A stretch of 64,000 nt of DNA from Valencia hispanica (GCA_963556495.2 OY747723.1:17194501-17258500), one strand, 5' to 3'; shown: positions 10,380 through 22,349, counted from the stretch's first letter. Notes: generated from the letters alone by a model not told the origin. Program-made: numbers and translations.

Positions 10380-10690
10380 TAGATGAGCGACCACTGTTTC
10401 TGAGAACTGATTCGCATTTGTGTTGCAAAGAGTCGAGAACTTTTTGCGGCTACGGATAGGTGTTTCAGGCCATGAAATTGTCTCTTTAGCATAATACAAC
10501 ATAACCTCTTGGGGTATTTTAATGTGCTTTGAGTGATCCATGATCCCTTGTATGTAAATAGTAGGCCAAGAGACATAATTTGAGAAACATCCCCCTCTCA
10601 TGTTGCCTTTGCCACCATATTTTACAGTGTACTCTGCTTTAAATTCAGTGTTTGGGGTTTGTATGACAAACTGTCTCTGGCCCAAGACCT
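10380..10690 (-). pseudogene. Degenerate Tc1-like transposase fragment
   Basis: The minus-strand frame reads YTVKYGGKGNMRGGCFS, then IQGIMDHSKHIKIPQEVMLYYAKE. This parallels the central part of Tc1-like transposases (HGGG..MVWGCFS, IxGIMD, and the 'vMLPYAE' segment that precedes the second catalytic aspartate). Downstream similarity collapses. No inverted repeats could be found around it, so it is an old remnant. Confidence 0.5.
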
Positions 10691-11340
10691 AAAAATACAT
10701 ATTTATGGTTTTTAATTTTAAAGCTTCTGAACTGGAATATTCTTTTTAATCAAAGTGTAGACTGTGATTTTCAGTAAGGAACATACTGTAATGGGCATGT
10801 AGATCTATTTCTCCTTAAATAATGTCAGCATGTCTTGACTGAAACATCTGTTTTACTTTTACTCCACTATAGCTACTAGTCAATGTTTCGCCTAGTAGGA
10901 AAAAAAAAGATTTTCCATCCAAAGTGCTTGATCTGGTTATTAAACTGATATTTTGTCTGAACATAACTGCACGTGAGAAGGACTAAGCTTGGCTGTAAAT
11001 ACAGCATGGTACAAATTAAGGTTGGAATTTTTAAGAGATGAGATACTCAAATGATCATGTTTTACAGTACATTACAGAATTGCCATAAGATAGGAGTTAA
11101 CACCTTTGGGGATACTGACTGCAGACTGAAGCTTTCACACGAAGGTTTCTTTAAGTTACAGAAGTAAAGTTCTAGATGTCGACAGGACTTCAACTTGTGG
11201 CTTTGCTGGCTGAACTCTATGTATGCCAAACTGGTACTTTTGTGGTCATGTAGACAGCCAATCACAAATGTCTTATTTGAAAAGTAAGTGGAAAACCAAG
11301 TTGTGTACACTTGTGAATTGAGAGTAGAATCGCTTTAAAG

Positions 11341-11641
11341 TTCACAAGGGCACCTCTCTTGCTGCGATTGGAAGTTGGCTCCATTTCTGAAATTGCAGAA
11401 GTAGATACTTTGGCTATAGAAGAGGCCTGTTGCAGATGGCTGCGGCATGAGGAACCTGCAGTGGCTGAACTTGGCCCTGCTGTCAGATTGCTTTCTCTTG
11501 ATGGATGGGATCTTGCACAGCTTGGAACTGACATTCAAAGTATGATACAGTCCATAGAGAGATGGCCTCCACTGAGGTATAAATCACAACTGTTGCTGAG
11601 ACGCACAGCTAAGGCCATTCGGAGGGCCATTTTGGAGGCAA
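11341..11641 (+). CDS. Candidate coding exon (about 98 codons), unrecognised
   Basis: An open plus-strand segment encodes a charged, Leu/Ala-rich sequence with non-random composition, for example LEVGSISEIAEVDTLAIEEA, then CCRWLRHEEPAVAELGPAV, and near the end YKSQLLLRRTAKAIRRAILE. It ends at an excellent donor, 'ggaggcaa|gtaagatg'. The upstream acceptor is weak ('ttcacaag|gg'). I cannot name the family. Surrounding sequence is AT-rich and noncoding, so this is the best candidate for a host exon in the first 30 kb, though an old gene copy or an unrecognised element ORF is also possible. Confidence 0.35.
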
Positions 11642-12514
11642 GTAAGATGCTCTGTGTATAGCAAAAAGAAAATAGATGAGAAGTCGCTGAGACAATTGCA
11701 AAGTACTTTGTTGGCTGTTCAGCACACCCAGCAAGCTTCCATTTTACCATTCAGTGCTCTAGAGAGAAGCTGGGCATCATTAAGATCGATATAATGCAGC
11801 CTTTGGGGTCATGAAAGACAATATCTTTACACTGTAAGTAATATGGGCATTGGAGGCTGTTAACCCTAAATCTGTGTTGCATCCCAAAGTGGAGCCAAAT
11901 ATTCACACAGGATATTAAGGAGTGAGGGTTCAAACACAATACTGTCGTCCCTGGCTCAGGCATAGGTAACAGCTTAATAATGGAGTACAAGTGAATCCAA
12001 TACTCTTGATCAATTTAATTGAGTGTATGTTCCTGTCAACTGTGTTTTATCTTATACCCATCTGATCTCAGTTTTTACAAATTATCAGTTATCTAAACAT
12101 TTTATATTTGATTAAATAGCTTGGTTGTTTTTTTTAAATTATTTTTTGTTTGTTTTTTAAGGAATTCAGAGGTATACTTGTTAGTATGCTTTGGATCATT
12201 GCCTGCACAGTAACCTAGATTAATTGGGCTTATTTCTTTTCATGTGTGATTCTATCAGTTCCAAGAAGACATCCTAAGCAGCAAAGCAGCCCAAAACTAT
12301 TACACCCCCCGTGTTTAGCTGTGTGTATGTTATTTCTTCTGAAATGCTGCAGACTTTTGCTTGATGGAACAGGACGAACTCTTACCAAACATTTCCCCTT
12401 TTGTCTTATAAGGTCACATAGTTTTTGATTACTGTTGGAAATAATGCGTTTTTTGTTGTTCTTGTTGTTTTCTGGCAAATCTGAGGTGAAACTTTGCTTT
12501 CTACTTGATGCAGT

Positions 12515-13150
12515 TCAGTTTATATAGCACCAATTTACAACACATCAACTCAAGTCACCAATTTAAATTCAATCATGCATGCATTCCAATTAATCCTTCA
12601 GTTCATTATTCCAATCAGTTTAAAAGTTTTCTAAGGAAACCCAACAGATTGCCATCGACTTGCAGCATTCACTCCTTATGGACAAACGTGTAGTAACCTG
12701 TCTTGTGTTGTTGACAGCAAATCCTCATACTGAGCAAGCATGTGTAGTGAAAGTGGAGAGTGAAAACTCCCCTTAACAGGAAGAAACCGCCACCAGAACC
12801 TGGCTCAGTACAAACGGCCATCTGCCATGACCGACTGGCAGTTTAAGAAAGAGCAGATGCATGAAAGAGCAGAAAAATTGACGTAGGAGTACTTTCTATG
12901 TTAAATAATGTAAAATGTTAACAGGAGAAGGAGACTGTTCCGTTTCTGGAACCGTCATCCCAGCCAATGCCCCCCTCCAACAAGGCATCACAGCCAAACG
13001 GAGTGCCAGACCAGGTATAGCTTCTATGGAGGAAAAAAAAACTGCTGACATAATGTTAACAATGGAAAAAACCTCCACAAATGCAATTGGTGAGTAGTAG
13101 AAGAAGAAAGTAGCAGAGAGAAGAGAAGTGGCTAGTGGTCTATACCTTCT
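12515..13150 (-). repeat. LINE 3'-end repeat (fish Rex1/L2-type tail), copy 1
   Basis: The stretch begins 'cagtttatatagcaccaattt' and contains 'caatcatgcatgcattcc', 'aacaggaagaaac', 'cagaacctggctcag' and 'ggccatctgcc'. The same ordered blocks occur at 53138-53760. This is a familiar fish LINE 3'-UTR type, whose tail starts with (ATTCA)-like repeats and a 'ttatttatag' box, read here on the complementary strand. It has no coding content; clade assignment is tentative. Confidence 0.6.
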
Positions 13151-13215
13151 AAAAGCCCTTAATGACTCAATAAATTAAGTCCTTGAGGGGTTTATCAACA
13201 ATCCAGTCTAGTCTA

Positions 13216-14599
13216 CAGTCGTGGCCAAAAGTTTTGAGAATTACATAAATATTGGAAATTGAAATAGTTGCTGCTTAAGTTTTTACAATAGCAATTTGCA
13301 TATACTCCAGAATGTTATGAACAGTGATCAGATGAATTGCATAGTTCTTAGAATGGCAGACCTGACATGTTAAAAGGAGGGTGATGCTTGAAATCCTTGT
13401 TCTTCCATTGTTAACCATGGTGACCTGCAAAGAAACGCGTGCAGTCATCGTTGCGTTGCATTAAAAATGGCTTCACAGGCAAGGAAATTGTGGCTACTAA
13501 AATTGCACCTAAATCAAAAATGTATAGGATTATCAAGAACTTCAAGGAAAGGGGTTCAATTCTTGCTAAGAAGGCTTCAGGGCGTCCAAGAAATTCCAGC
13601 AAGCGCCAGGATCGTCTCCTAAAGAGGATTCAGCTCCAGGATCGGAGGGCCACCAGTGCAGAGCTTGCTCAGGAATGGCAGCAGGCAGGTGTGAGTGCAT
13701 CTGCACGCACAGTGAGGCGAAGACTTTTGGAAGATGGCCTGGTGTCAAGAAGGGCAGCAAAGAAGCCACTTCTATCCAAAAAACATCAGAGACAGATTGA
13801 TCTTCTGCAGAAAGTATGGTGAATGGACTGCTGAGGACTGGGGCAAAGTCATATTCTCCGATGAAGCCTCTTTCCGATTGTTTGGGGCATCTGGAAAAAG
13901 GCTTGTCCGTAAAAGAAAAGGTGAGCGCTACCATCAGTCCTCTGTCATACCAACAATAAAGCATCCTGAGACCATTCATGTGTGGGGTTGCTTCTCATCC
14001 AAGGGAGTGGGCTCACTTACAATTTTGCCCAAAAACACAGCCATGAATAAAGAATAGGACCAAAACACCCTCCAACAGCAACTTCTTCCAACAATCCAAC
14101 AACAGTTTGGTGAAGAACAATGCATTTTCCAGCACGATGGACCACCGTGCCATAAGGCAAAAGTGATAACTAAGTGGCTAAGGGACCAAAATGTTGAAAT
14201 TTTGGGTCCATGGCCTGGAAACTCCCCAGATTTTAATCCCATTGAGAACTTGTGGTCAGTCCTCAAGAGGCGGGTGGACAAACAAAAACCCACAAATTCT
14301 GACAAACTGCTTATGAAAGAAAGGGTTTCTATCAGTCAGGATTTGGCCCAGAAGTTGATTGAGAGCATGCCCAGTCGAATTGCAGAGGTCCTGAAAAAGA
14401 AGGGCCAACACTGCAAATCCCGACTTTTTGCATAAATGTCATGTAATTGTCAATTAAAGCCTTTGAAACGTATAAAGTGCTTGTAATTATATTTCAGTAC
14501 ATCACAGAAACAACTGAAATAAAGATCTAAAAGTAGTTTTGCAGCAAACTTTGTGAAAACTAATATTTGTGTCATTCTCAAAACATTTGGCCACAACTG
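13216..14599 (+). mobile_element. Tc1/mariner transposon with both inverted repeats, 1384 bp
   Basis: Left end CAGTCGTGGCCAAAAGTTTT and right end (minus strand) CAGTTGTGGCCAAATGTTTT start inverted repeats of about 38 bp with four mismatches. Both are flanked by TA (13214-13215 and 14600-14601), the expected duplication. A single transposase gene fills the interior. Divergence is low. Confidence 0.92.
13417..14435 (+). pseudogene. Tc1-like DDE transposase, three lesions
   Basis: Starts at ATG 13417 (MVTCKETRAVIVALH). A first frameshift follows at about 13460. The paired helix-turn-helix DNA-binding part reads SKMYRIIKNFKERGSILAKK, SGRPRNSSKRQDRLLKRI and ASARTVRRRLLEDGLVSRRA. A second frameshift sits in an A6 run near 13779. 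The catalytic part then reads WTAEDWGKVIFSDEASFRLF (first Asp), an in-frame TAG at 14055-14057 where the family has Trp, IFQHDGPPCHKAK (second Asp) and SPDFNPIENLW (Glu). All three catalytic acidic residues of the DD34E triad remain. It ends at TAA 14433-14435, with QHCKSRLFA. It is a recently inactivated gene. Confidence 0.9.
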
Positions 14600-14601
14600 T
14601 A

Positions 14602-15540
14602 CAGTCGTGTTTTTCTTTACATTCTATGAAATATTTCCATGAACTCCATTTCAGGCATGTAATTCTGAAGATCTCATGTCTTTTAGAGAAATCTAATGGT
14701 CTCACACACTAAAACATCTCTTGCTTTATTCTTAGTAAGGGCAATGTAAACTACCCTTGTGTGGCAGCTATACACTTCTAAATGTATAATTTGTTAAATT
14801 TACCATTTGTACTTCTAGATGGCTTGGTTAGAGCTCTAAAGCTCAGTTCTACTAGATGGTGAAAAATATATTTTTCACATGGAGATGATCAGGAGTGTGT
14901 TACTAAGGAAAATATTGGCAAGTGAACTTAGTAACTGATGGACAACTCAATAAACCAGTAATACTGCTGCCACTAGTACAGCTTAAAGGTTATCCACAAA
15001 GACCAAAGCATTATGCATTATCAACTTACTTTGAGCATAGCCTTCTCAAAGGTCTTTGCCAATTCATAGAGTGCGATTTTGCACCTTGGAAAGGGCGTGT
15101 ACAGACGTTATGGGTCTTTGTGGGCACAGGTTTGAGGAGAAACATAATTATGTTTCACTTTATTATGTTGTATACCTATCTTTCTCATAAATTTGAAAAA
15201 AATGCAAGTTCTCAAATTCTTGTGAACTCTTAATTCAAACCTAGTGTAGTCACTTGTTGTTTTTGGAGAATAGAGTGCAAAGATAGCACAATAAAGCTAC
15301 ATCTTCATATTAATGAGAAAGCAAATATAAAGTTTCTTTTAGTACATTATACTCTGATATCTATCAAGCTTCATGTCTTTTAGTTGATGATAACCACAAA
15401 TTATTGCATAATTGAAACATTACAAAAGACCACTAAAAGTTCATTTTTAGCACACAAATCCCAGGCTATTGAAATGTATTTCAATGCAAAGTACTGTATA
15501 TTCACTGAGTACTTAATGATTTGTTGCATCATTGTGCTGT
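14602..15540. other. No supported feature
   Basis: AT-rich sequence with only short chance open frames; no repeats or RNA genes recognised. Confidence 0.5.
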
Positions 15541-15544
15541 TGCA

Positions 15545-15695
15545 TGGAGGGGATCTGCCTGTGGCACTGCTGATGTGTTGGAAGTCTTGGTTGCTTTTCT
15601 CATATCTCATTTCCCATTTTGGCAATGCCACATAGTTCTCTATCAAATAAAGGTCTGGTGTGTTTGTGAGCCAATCAAGCAAAGTAACACTATAA
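15545..15695 (-). pseudogene. Tc1/mariner transposase fragment, DDE third-acid region
   Basis: The minus strand reads VTLLDWLTNTPDLYLIENYV followed by ALPKWEMRYEK. This parallels the family motif DWPxxSPDLNPIENxW around the last catalytic Glu. Only about 50 codons are recognisable. It is unlike the 13.2-kb element in sequence, so it derives from a different subfamily. Confidence 0.5.
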
Positions 15696-15699
15696 CAGG

Positions 15700-15765
15700 T
15701 TGTACTGGAAACTGAATTGCCCCATTGTGGGATTAATAAAGTATTCATTAATTCATTCATTATTA
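15700..15765 (+). repeat. LINE 3' terminus with ATTC-repeat tail
   Basis: 'gccccattgtgggattaataaagt' is followed by 'attcattaattcattcatt', the usual end of several fish LINEs (polyadenylation-like AATAAA plus short tail repeats). Confidence 0.5.
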
Positions 15766-18700
15766 AACCACATATTGGTAATTCTGACAGTGTGGGGAGG
15801 TGCTAAGTCCTGGTGGGAAATGGAAACAGCATCTCAAGCTTTTGACTGTTTCAACTTTCAGTCAAAGCTTCAGTTACCATTGCTGCTTGTGTAACTTTTA
15901 CTGCAGCATTGTTTTTTCTTCCACTCAAATTTCTTTTAAGATGAATTGGTATCACCTTTTGTCAACATCCAACTTGAGTATTAACCTTTTTTTTTAGCCC
16001 TCCTTATGGAAGGTCTCTGTTGAACAATTGTCAGTATGTAAGTGGTCTTTTCTCTGATTGTGTAGGCCATGATTTTCCTGGATAAAAAACTTTTTTTACT
16101 GGTATCATGGCTGTGTAGCTGTATACCCTTCAAAACTGACAAACAATAAATGGTTGATTACTGTATTGGATACATGTATAAAGGATTTTACATTTCCATT
16201 CAATTATGGAAAGATATTGTTTCAAGAAAACCACTTTGTTTAAGCTTTGGTTTTGACTAGTTACTCTTACAGAAAGCAGTCACAGTATGTATAATATTAA
16301 ACTTCTCCTAAAACTACCTGGAGTATTTACCTGATATGTAGCAACAAAGCTGGCTGCATAAAAACAGTTTAGGAGATTAACTAATATGAGCCAAATTCTA
16401 CCAAGGCAAATATTGTGTTCCTCAAGTTCAGTATGAAGTACTTTTTGTGTGTGTATTCTAGCCTTGCTTCGAAATATGCCCAAATTCTTGATAGATTGAA
16501 AAAAGGACACATCATCTAAGTGCACTTGAAAAATGGATCTGCAAATAAGATGTGACAAACTGAATGCCCACAAGGCTGTTATCAGAAACTCAAACACTTT
16601 CACAACACACAACCAAGTCTATCTGAGATTATTTAGATAGAAACCACAACTAAAAGCTGGGTTCCTGAGATTTTCAGGCAATTTCAGTAAGGGTAATGGT
16701 AAACTTATAAAAGGAATAGACCTTCAAAAAGCTTTTGTCGACCATATCACAATACAAACCATGAACAAAAGCAAATGTCAACTAAACAGTCTGTGACCTG
16801 GATGAAAAGCAAATGGCACGTCTACTGTACATGTAAGAGCAATACATAATTGCTCTATGGAACTTTGACCAAGTAACGGTAAGGTCTGAAACCACTTTAC
16901 AATATGAGTCATGGGTATGGCGACTTCATATTCCCAATGGTGCACAATGGGATATTAACAGAGGCTAAGAAGTTATTTGCCAGAGAGACCTTATTGAGAG
17001 CTGCCAGACTCCAATGGGGAAGCAAGGTCCCAGCTGAATCTTTTTCACTCTGAGTTGAGTCGACTCTTGCATGCTCTACTCTTTTCGTTTACTCCCCTCC
17101 CTCCAATATGACACACTTTCTCATCGCAAAATGTCAGCGGTGTCTCTGGAGGAGGCAAAGAAGAGGCGGAAGAGGAAGGCGGTGGTTTTCGTTCTTCTAT
17201 AGATCAGTTTGGTTAAGTTTATTTTGGAAGGCTGCTCAGACAAAGACTCCGCAGGGAGTGAGAGGGCGAAGGGAGAAAGTAAAAGAAAAGGGCTGGCTGG
17301 GAATGGTGGCTGCAGAAAATGAATAAGCAAAGAGCTTAGACTGAGCAGACCCAGGGAGTCCAGCATGTGCTTGAAAGGGTTTGCTAATAGGTCATTGTTC
17401 TTTATTGCCAAGATGAAAGCAGCTTGTGCAAGAAGAGAATGTCAAGCCCACTTGTTCATTAGCATAGTTGACTATGAACAATCTGTGTGCCTATCCAGAA
17501 AGTTCAATGTTAACTTGAGGAACAACACTCATTCAACAACCTATACCCTTCTGGAGCTATATGTGTGAGTAAAACCAGCATAAACAGTGCCTTCTGACAT
17601 ATTGCTCTCTTTACAAAATGTATACACATGTATACAAGCGTGCATGTGTACACACACAAAGACTGCAAGGGTGCTAATGTAAGTCTGACTGTTCTCTCAG
17701 CCTAAATGGTGTCAGCAATGGCTCCCACCGTGAGACATAAATCTGGTGGCACTCATCATCTGGTACTCCCATCTGTCAGCCTGAATGTGTCTCACTGAGA
17801 TAAAATGGAGTATTTCTGTGTGGGTACCAATACTACATGAGACAAATTCCACACATATTTGTTTCTATATGGATTACAAACATATCAACGGTGAAAATGT
17901 TGATGCAAGTGTATCCAGAACAAGGAGACTATTTCAGTGTGTTTGTGTCTTTCTCTTTCGCCACACTCCCTCTGGTCAAGCTAGGCAAATCTGATATATA
18001 ATTCAGCACTTTACATAATGCAGCCTGCCCTAGTTTAGAGAAATAAAGACTGATAACCTCTTAATTCTTTAACACACATGACTGTGCTCACTCAATGGAA
18101 CAGACACAACACAAATGATGAGAAATGAATCCACTCCAATTGAAATAGGAGCTGAGTATTCTGTAAGATTACGTCATCTGTTTGTAGGTTGTAAGTCATG
18201 AAGGGTTGATATGTCTTCCAACACACTTTGGGGAAATTCTAAATGAGTAAAAGAGATGCTTTCAACACTATAGGGTAAAAAAAAAAGCTACTAACTTGAT
18301 ATTGAATGAATTGTTTCAAAAAGAGGTGACACCAACAGGAAAGTTTAATCTTCTGGTACAGAAGTATTGGACACAGAAAGCTGGGTCTTTAAATGTGTGC
18401 CTAAACCCAAGTATACTCCTGTATTGTTCCTGACTCTTTCAAAAATCTGCCGAAAGAATCTTTTAGTTAGACATTCCACAAAAGAGAGATACAACATTTC
18501 TCTGTGACTGAGGCCATCTGTCCTGCTGTTGGAAAAGAGAGCTGCTTATCCAAAGCTGCTGAGCTGAAAGCTGCCCATTTGCCCAGGACTGGACCAGGGA
18601 GAAGAACCCAACGCTCAGAGGCCTACTGCTAGCACAACAGTTGCTAGCCACACATCCACTAGGCCTAGCTGCCAGCCGGAACCACAGCTGCTGCCAGCCG

Positions 18701-19110
18701 ATCAGCTAACCACAGCTGGATTTCCCTGTTTAATGCTGATACCAGACAACATATTCACTCCTCTACTGAGATCTAATAATCGTTTAAGTAAGGTTGTTTC
18801 TGGACAGAGATATTTAAGCTTAGGATAAAAAATATATTAAAAAATAAAAAGGTTTTGTCTATTTTACTGTTTTTGCTGCGTTTGTAATATTACGTTCTTA
18901 AGACTGCTTGGGGACAAACAGGCCATTCAGCCTGGGGTATTAACAGTGTTTTTAAAAAGTTGACTGATTCATTGATCATTTTAATCATGCAACATGAGTT
19001 ACTCTGTACCAACATAGTTTTTCTTTGTTTCCTGGTGCTAAGCTACACAGAGTGATACTTGGCCTGTGCTACATGCTAAAAATAGCTCAGTGTGCTAGTG
19101 CTGATATTTT
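15766..19110. other. Anonymous sequence
   Basis: No gene or repeat family recognised. A purine-rich segment at 17130-17320 includes a short frame starting MSAVSLEEAKKRRKRK at 17131, too short to call. A GC-richer island rich in 'agctgcc' words lies at 18460-18730. Confidence 0.4.
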
Positions 19111-19123
19111 ATTTTTGAATAGT

Positions 19124-19169
19124 GTCTCGTGGCCTCAAAGATAGTAACTCGTGGCCTCAAGATAGTAAA
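19124..19169 (-). repeat. Inverted units of the 21-bp 'cttgaggccacgag' repeat
   Basis: Two units, 'ctcgtggcctcaaagatag' and 'ctcgtggcctcaagatag', are the reverse complement of the unit in the array at 19665-19855. Confidence 0.8.
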
Positions 19170-19304
19170 TGTCTTGATGTGGGAGCTCACGTTCTTTCGT
19201 AGGCTACAAGGACACATGCTTTTCTTACATTCAAAATTACCAAAATGTGAAACACTTCAATAATTAATGAACCAGTCTGCACACTCCACTATAGGCTAAC
19301 TTAA

Positions 19305-19400
19305 AATCAGAATCAGAAATACTTTATTGATCTTTATTGATGCTATTGATAACCCGGGGGACAATTATTGTGTCCCAGTTGATGTGCACATCGCGACATT
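19305..19400 (-). repeat. LINE 3' end ('atcagaaatactttattgat' box)
   Basis: 'aatcagaatcagaaatactt' followed by 'tattgatc...cccgggggacaatt' is the complementary strand of a widespread fish LINE 3' terminus. It sits between the two opposed parts of the 21-bp repeat. Confidence 0.5.
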
Positions 19401-19664
19401 TAAAGGACTATAAATAATAGAAGTTGGTAAATAAACAAGTATATACATGTAAAAAGTATAAATATAGGCTATAATATATGAAGAATTATAAAAGACTATG
19501 GATACGCAGCCTACACAATTTACAATACTAGTAAATAAATAGAAGCAGGACTGCAGTCAACTATATTGTACACTGAATATTAAAACAGAGAATATTGCAC
19601 AGAATGTGAAGTATTGCACTACAGGGTCCAGTTTAATAACAAAGGGTCCATGTGTCAGACACTT

Positions 19665-19857
19665 TACTATCTTGAGGCCACGAGTTGCTATCTTGAGGCC
19701 ACAAGTTGCTATCTTGAGGCCACGAGTTGCTATCTTGAGGCCAAAAGTTGCTATCTTGAGGCCACGAGTTGCTATCTTGAGGCCACAAGTTGCTATCTTG
19801 AGGCCACGAGTATCTTGAGGTCACAAGATAGTATCTTGAGGCTGCGAGATAGTTATA
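19665..19857 (+). repeat. 21-bp minisatellite, about 9 units
   Basis: The unit 'tatcttgaggccacgagttgc' recurs with A/G variants (cacgag, cacaag, caaaag). The last units are shorter and diverged ('tatcttgaggtcacaagatag'). Because 21 is divisible by three, all frames stay open and give artificial repeat peptides; it is not a gene. Confidence 0.92.
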
Positions 19858-20148
19858 ATTAATTCTTTTGACAAAGTTGGACTAGGGGGGCTCCGTAGTT
19901 ATTCATAGCCAAAACAAACCTAACCTGTAGCACGACACCTATCACTTGTAGCTGTATCATCTGGGTGGTAAAAAATTACAAGGCAAAAGCAATTAATATT
20001 TCAATACAGTATACTTGTTCCTCTCCTACAACATAGCTAAGAAATAAGAGATTCATTGTTTTTGTTTGCAACATATTACATAAAGGTTCTAGAAATCCCA
20101 AACTGTTTTAACGAATCTTTATTGCTGCATTCAAATGGTCTCAAAAGT

Positions 20149-20355
20149 CTAGCTCAGAGCCAGGAATGATGTCAAACTCCAAATGTAGTCGGAATCATGA
20201 TCCTCATAAATATATTGAAAATCAATAAAAGAACTTACCAGGATGAAGTAGAACAATGATTGGGAAAGCCATATTGCGTCATTTCCTGTTATCGTTGTTG
20301 CACTAGGTGGAGCTGTTTGGTTTTCAAGACTCTCTTGAATTGATCTAGTTTTCAC
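20149..20355 (-). CDS. Candidate short exon with splice donor, unrecognised
   Basis: The minus strand reads MKTRSIQESLENQTAPPSAT and continues to a hydrophobic end LSQSLFYFIL, where a good donor ('cctg|gtaagttc') occurs at about 20238. The open frame continues into the presumed intron. No family recognised. This could be the first exon of a repeat-borne gene or chance. Confidence 0.18.
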   Translation of the reverse strand: MKTRSIQESLENQTAPPSATTITGNDAIWLSQSLFYFILVSSFIDFQYIYEDHDSDYIWSLTSFLALS

Positions 20356-20919
20356 TGTGCTGAGGCCTTTCTAAGTTATTTTAACACACAAGCACGCTAA
20401 AACACACATTTTCTGGTGGTTTGCTTTACGTTTTGGGAACTCCTTGTGTTTCACACTGTTTTTCTTGGCATAGTAATGTCTTGCTAGCTTAGTTAGCTTA
20501 GCTTCATTGTAGCTATTGCTACTCCTCTTCCCTCTCCTTCTATCTCTCATTCTCAGCCTAAATCTTCTCCTTTTTCTTGGTCTCTGTGTCAGATGTTTAG
20601 TTACTTCCCTGCGTCCTTTATTGATAATGGTAACTGTAATGTAACATTTTTGTAGCTTTCAGGCGAGTGTATTGGAATTAGAGGCCCAGCTTCCCGCTGT
20701 TGAAAAACCAGCAGATAGCAGAGGCCCATTAGCCAGCGCGAAGCCAACAAGGACAGAACCCCCTAGCCATCCTCAACAGAACCCGAGCAGCCGGGACCTT
20801 AGGCCGACTGGGTGACTGTACATAGGAAGCATAGTTCCAGAACCCAGCCCACGGGTCACCACCAACCTGTCCATGTTTCTAACAGATTTTCCCTGCTCAG
20901 CGACACACCCGCTGAGAAG

Positions 20920-21290
20920 CCGACCCTGGTAATCGGCAGCTCCATAGTCTAATAGAGACACCCTCGACCATAGTCAAATGCTTGCCACATCAAATCCTAC
21001 CTGAAACTGCTGGCTAAGGATAAGTGTAAATACAGTAAGATTGTTATTCACGCTGGTGGTAATGACACCCGGTTATGCAAATTGGAGGTCACTAAAATGA
21101 GTGTTGCTTTGGTGTGTAAGTTTGTCAAAACAATGTCGGATTCTGCAAACGACGTGGGCTACATTGATAACTGGCAAACATTTTGGGGGAAACCTGGTCT
21201 GATCCAGAGAGACGGCATCCATCCTACTTTGGATGGAGCAGCTCTTCTTTTTACGAATTTGGCCGGATGTATTAGTCCTCCAAAATACTG
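20920..21290 (+). pseudogene. L2 ORF1 SGNH-esterase domain remnant
   Basis: The reading contains TLVIGSSIV (block I, Asp of GDS replaced by Ser), [13 protein letters not shown] (block III, Thr replaced by Gly) and [20 protein letters not shown] (block V DxxH). A stop follows SSIV. Clearly the same domain as at 4204-4757 but from a different L2 subfamily, and more decayed. Confidence 0.75.
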
Positions 21291-21491
21291 ACAACCCAGG
21301 GTCCAGACCAGGAAGCAGAGTGGTAGACTAACCCACCTCTCTGCAGCTTCTGTACTGTTACACACCCATTACACACCAATAGCTACAGTTCTTTTGAACA
21401 TCTAACCCTTAGTTTTTCTAATCCAAGTTGCAAAACTTTAGGACCATTTTTGTTTGTTTATTCCAGATTAGAGGAGCATAGAAACTGAAAG

Positions 21492-21614
21492 ATGCTTCTC
21501 CATCAGATCTCAATCTTTTTATCTGATATAGTATTGAATACTGATAAGGTCATTATAGCGGGGGATTTCAATATTCATGTGGACAGTGAAAGTGAGAGCT
21601 TAAATGCTATCTTT
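21492..21614 (+). pseudogene. L2 ORF2 endonuclease remnant
   Basis: The frame reads LSDIVLNTDKVIIAGDFNIHVDSESESLNAIFG, with the AGDFNIHVD motif of LINE endonucleases intact. It ends abruptly at the MITE boundary. Confidence 0.75.
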
Positions 21615-22349
21615 GGGTATATTCAGACCTGCACTGTTTGGTCCACTTTAAACGGACCAGGGTTCATTTCGAATGCTGGTCCGGACCTTTTTATGGAGGT
21701 GTGAATACACACAAACGAATCCTGGTGCGGATCAGAGAACCGGACCGAGACACACTTATTTAGGTGGTCTCAGTCCGATTCCAAACGGACTCTGGTGCGG
21801 TTTGCTTCAGGTGTGAATACAAACCACTGTTGATCCGAACCAACTCCAAGATACATGTGCCTTTTTGGACTAAACAAGCCACCGTAGCTAGGTAAGTTAA
21901 TACCTGATCCTTCGTCTTCTGTTTTGCCACGGTGCCGCGAGCATGTCATGGGTCAGGGCACACAGAGCACATCGTCTCCTTCGGGTTACTGCACGCATTC
22001 CCCGACGCCTTTCCAAAATTTTAAACAGAGCGTCGTTAAACCTGCGTTGAAGGAGCTGCTCTTGACACTCAATGTGATTTTGCAGCTCCAATAACAGCAG
22101 AAATATGCAGAACAGCGTAGAGCTTCCATGTTTTCCTCCATTTCCGGGTCTGCGCTCTGTGTGCCGCCGTAGTAATTGCTGTCCAATGGCCGCACCGATC
22201 GTCACACGTGTGGATGTGTTTACAAAATATAGTTCACTTGCAAAAAGTACAGTGTGAATGTGAACCGCACTAAACAAAAATAAATTAAGTCCGCTTTTGG
22301 TCTGGACCAAACAAGCGGACCAAAGGACTTTTATGGTCTGAATACACTC
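21615..22349. mobile_element. PIF/Harbinger-like MITE nested in L2, 735 bp
   Basis: Left end GGGTATATTCAGACC and right end (minus strand) AGAGTGTATTCAGACC are inverted, with 'tggtcc' words continuing inward on both arms. The flank is TTT on the left and TTA on the right, consistent with a decayed 3-bp TTA/TAA duplication. A minus-strand frame (22310-21897) with an Arg-rich end, followed by a possible donor 'g|gtattaac', may be a retained exon. Confidence 0.65.

Larger units (their letters stand above)
9737..12510. other. Mostly anonymous AT-rich sequence
   Basis: Apart from the two candidate exons and the Tc1-like remnant listed separately, I see no supported feature in this interval. Confidence 0.5.

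Noticed and set aside
17131..17205. Short frame MSAVSLEEAKKRRKRK... as a possible first exon
   Set aside because: About 23 codons to a stop, no clear promoter or donor, and lies in a purine-rich low-complexity stretch.
19665..19857. CRISPR-like array
   Set aside because: Units are contiguous with no unique spacers, and the genome is clearly eukaryotic.
19606..19862. Repeat peptides (VAILRPR and CYLEATS types)
   Set aside because: Artefact of a 21-bp tandem repeat whose period keeps all frames open; no start context or flanking coding sequence.
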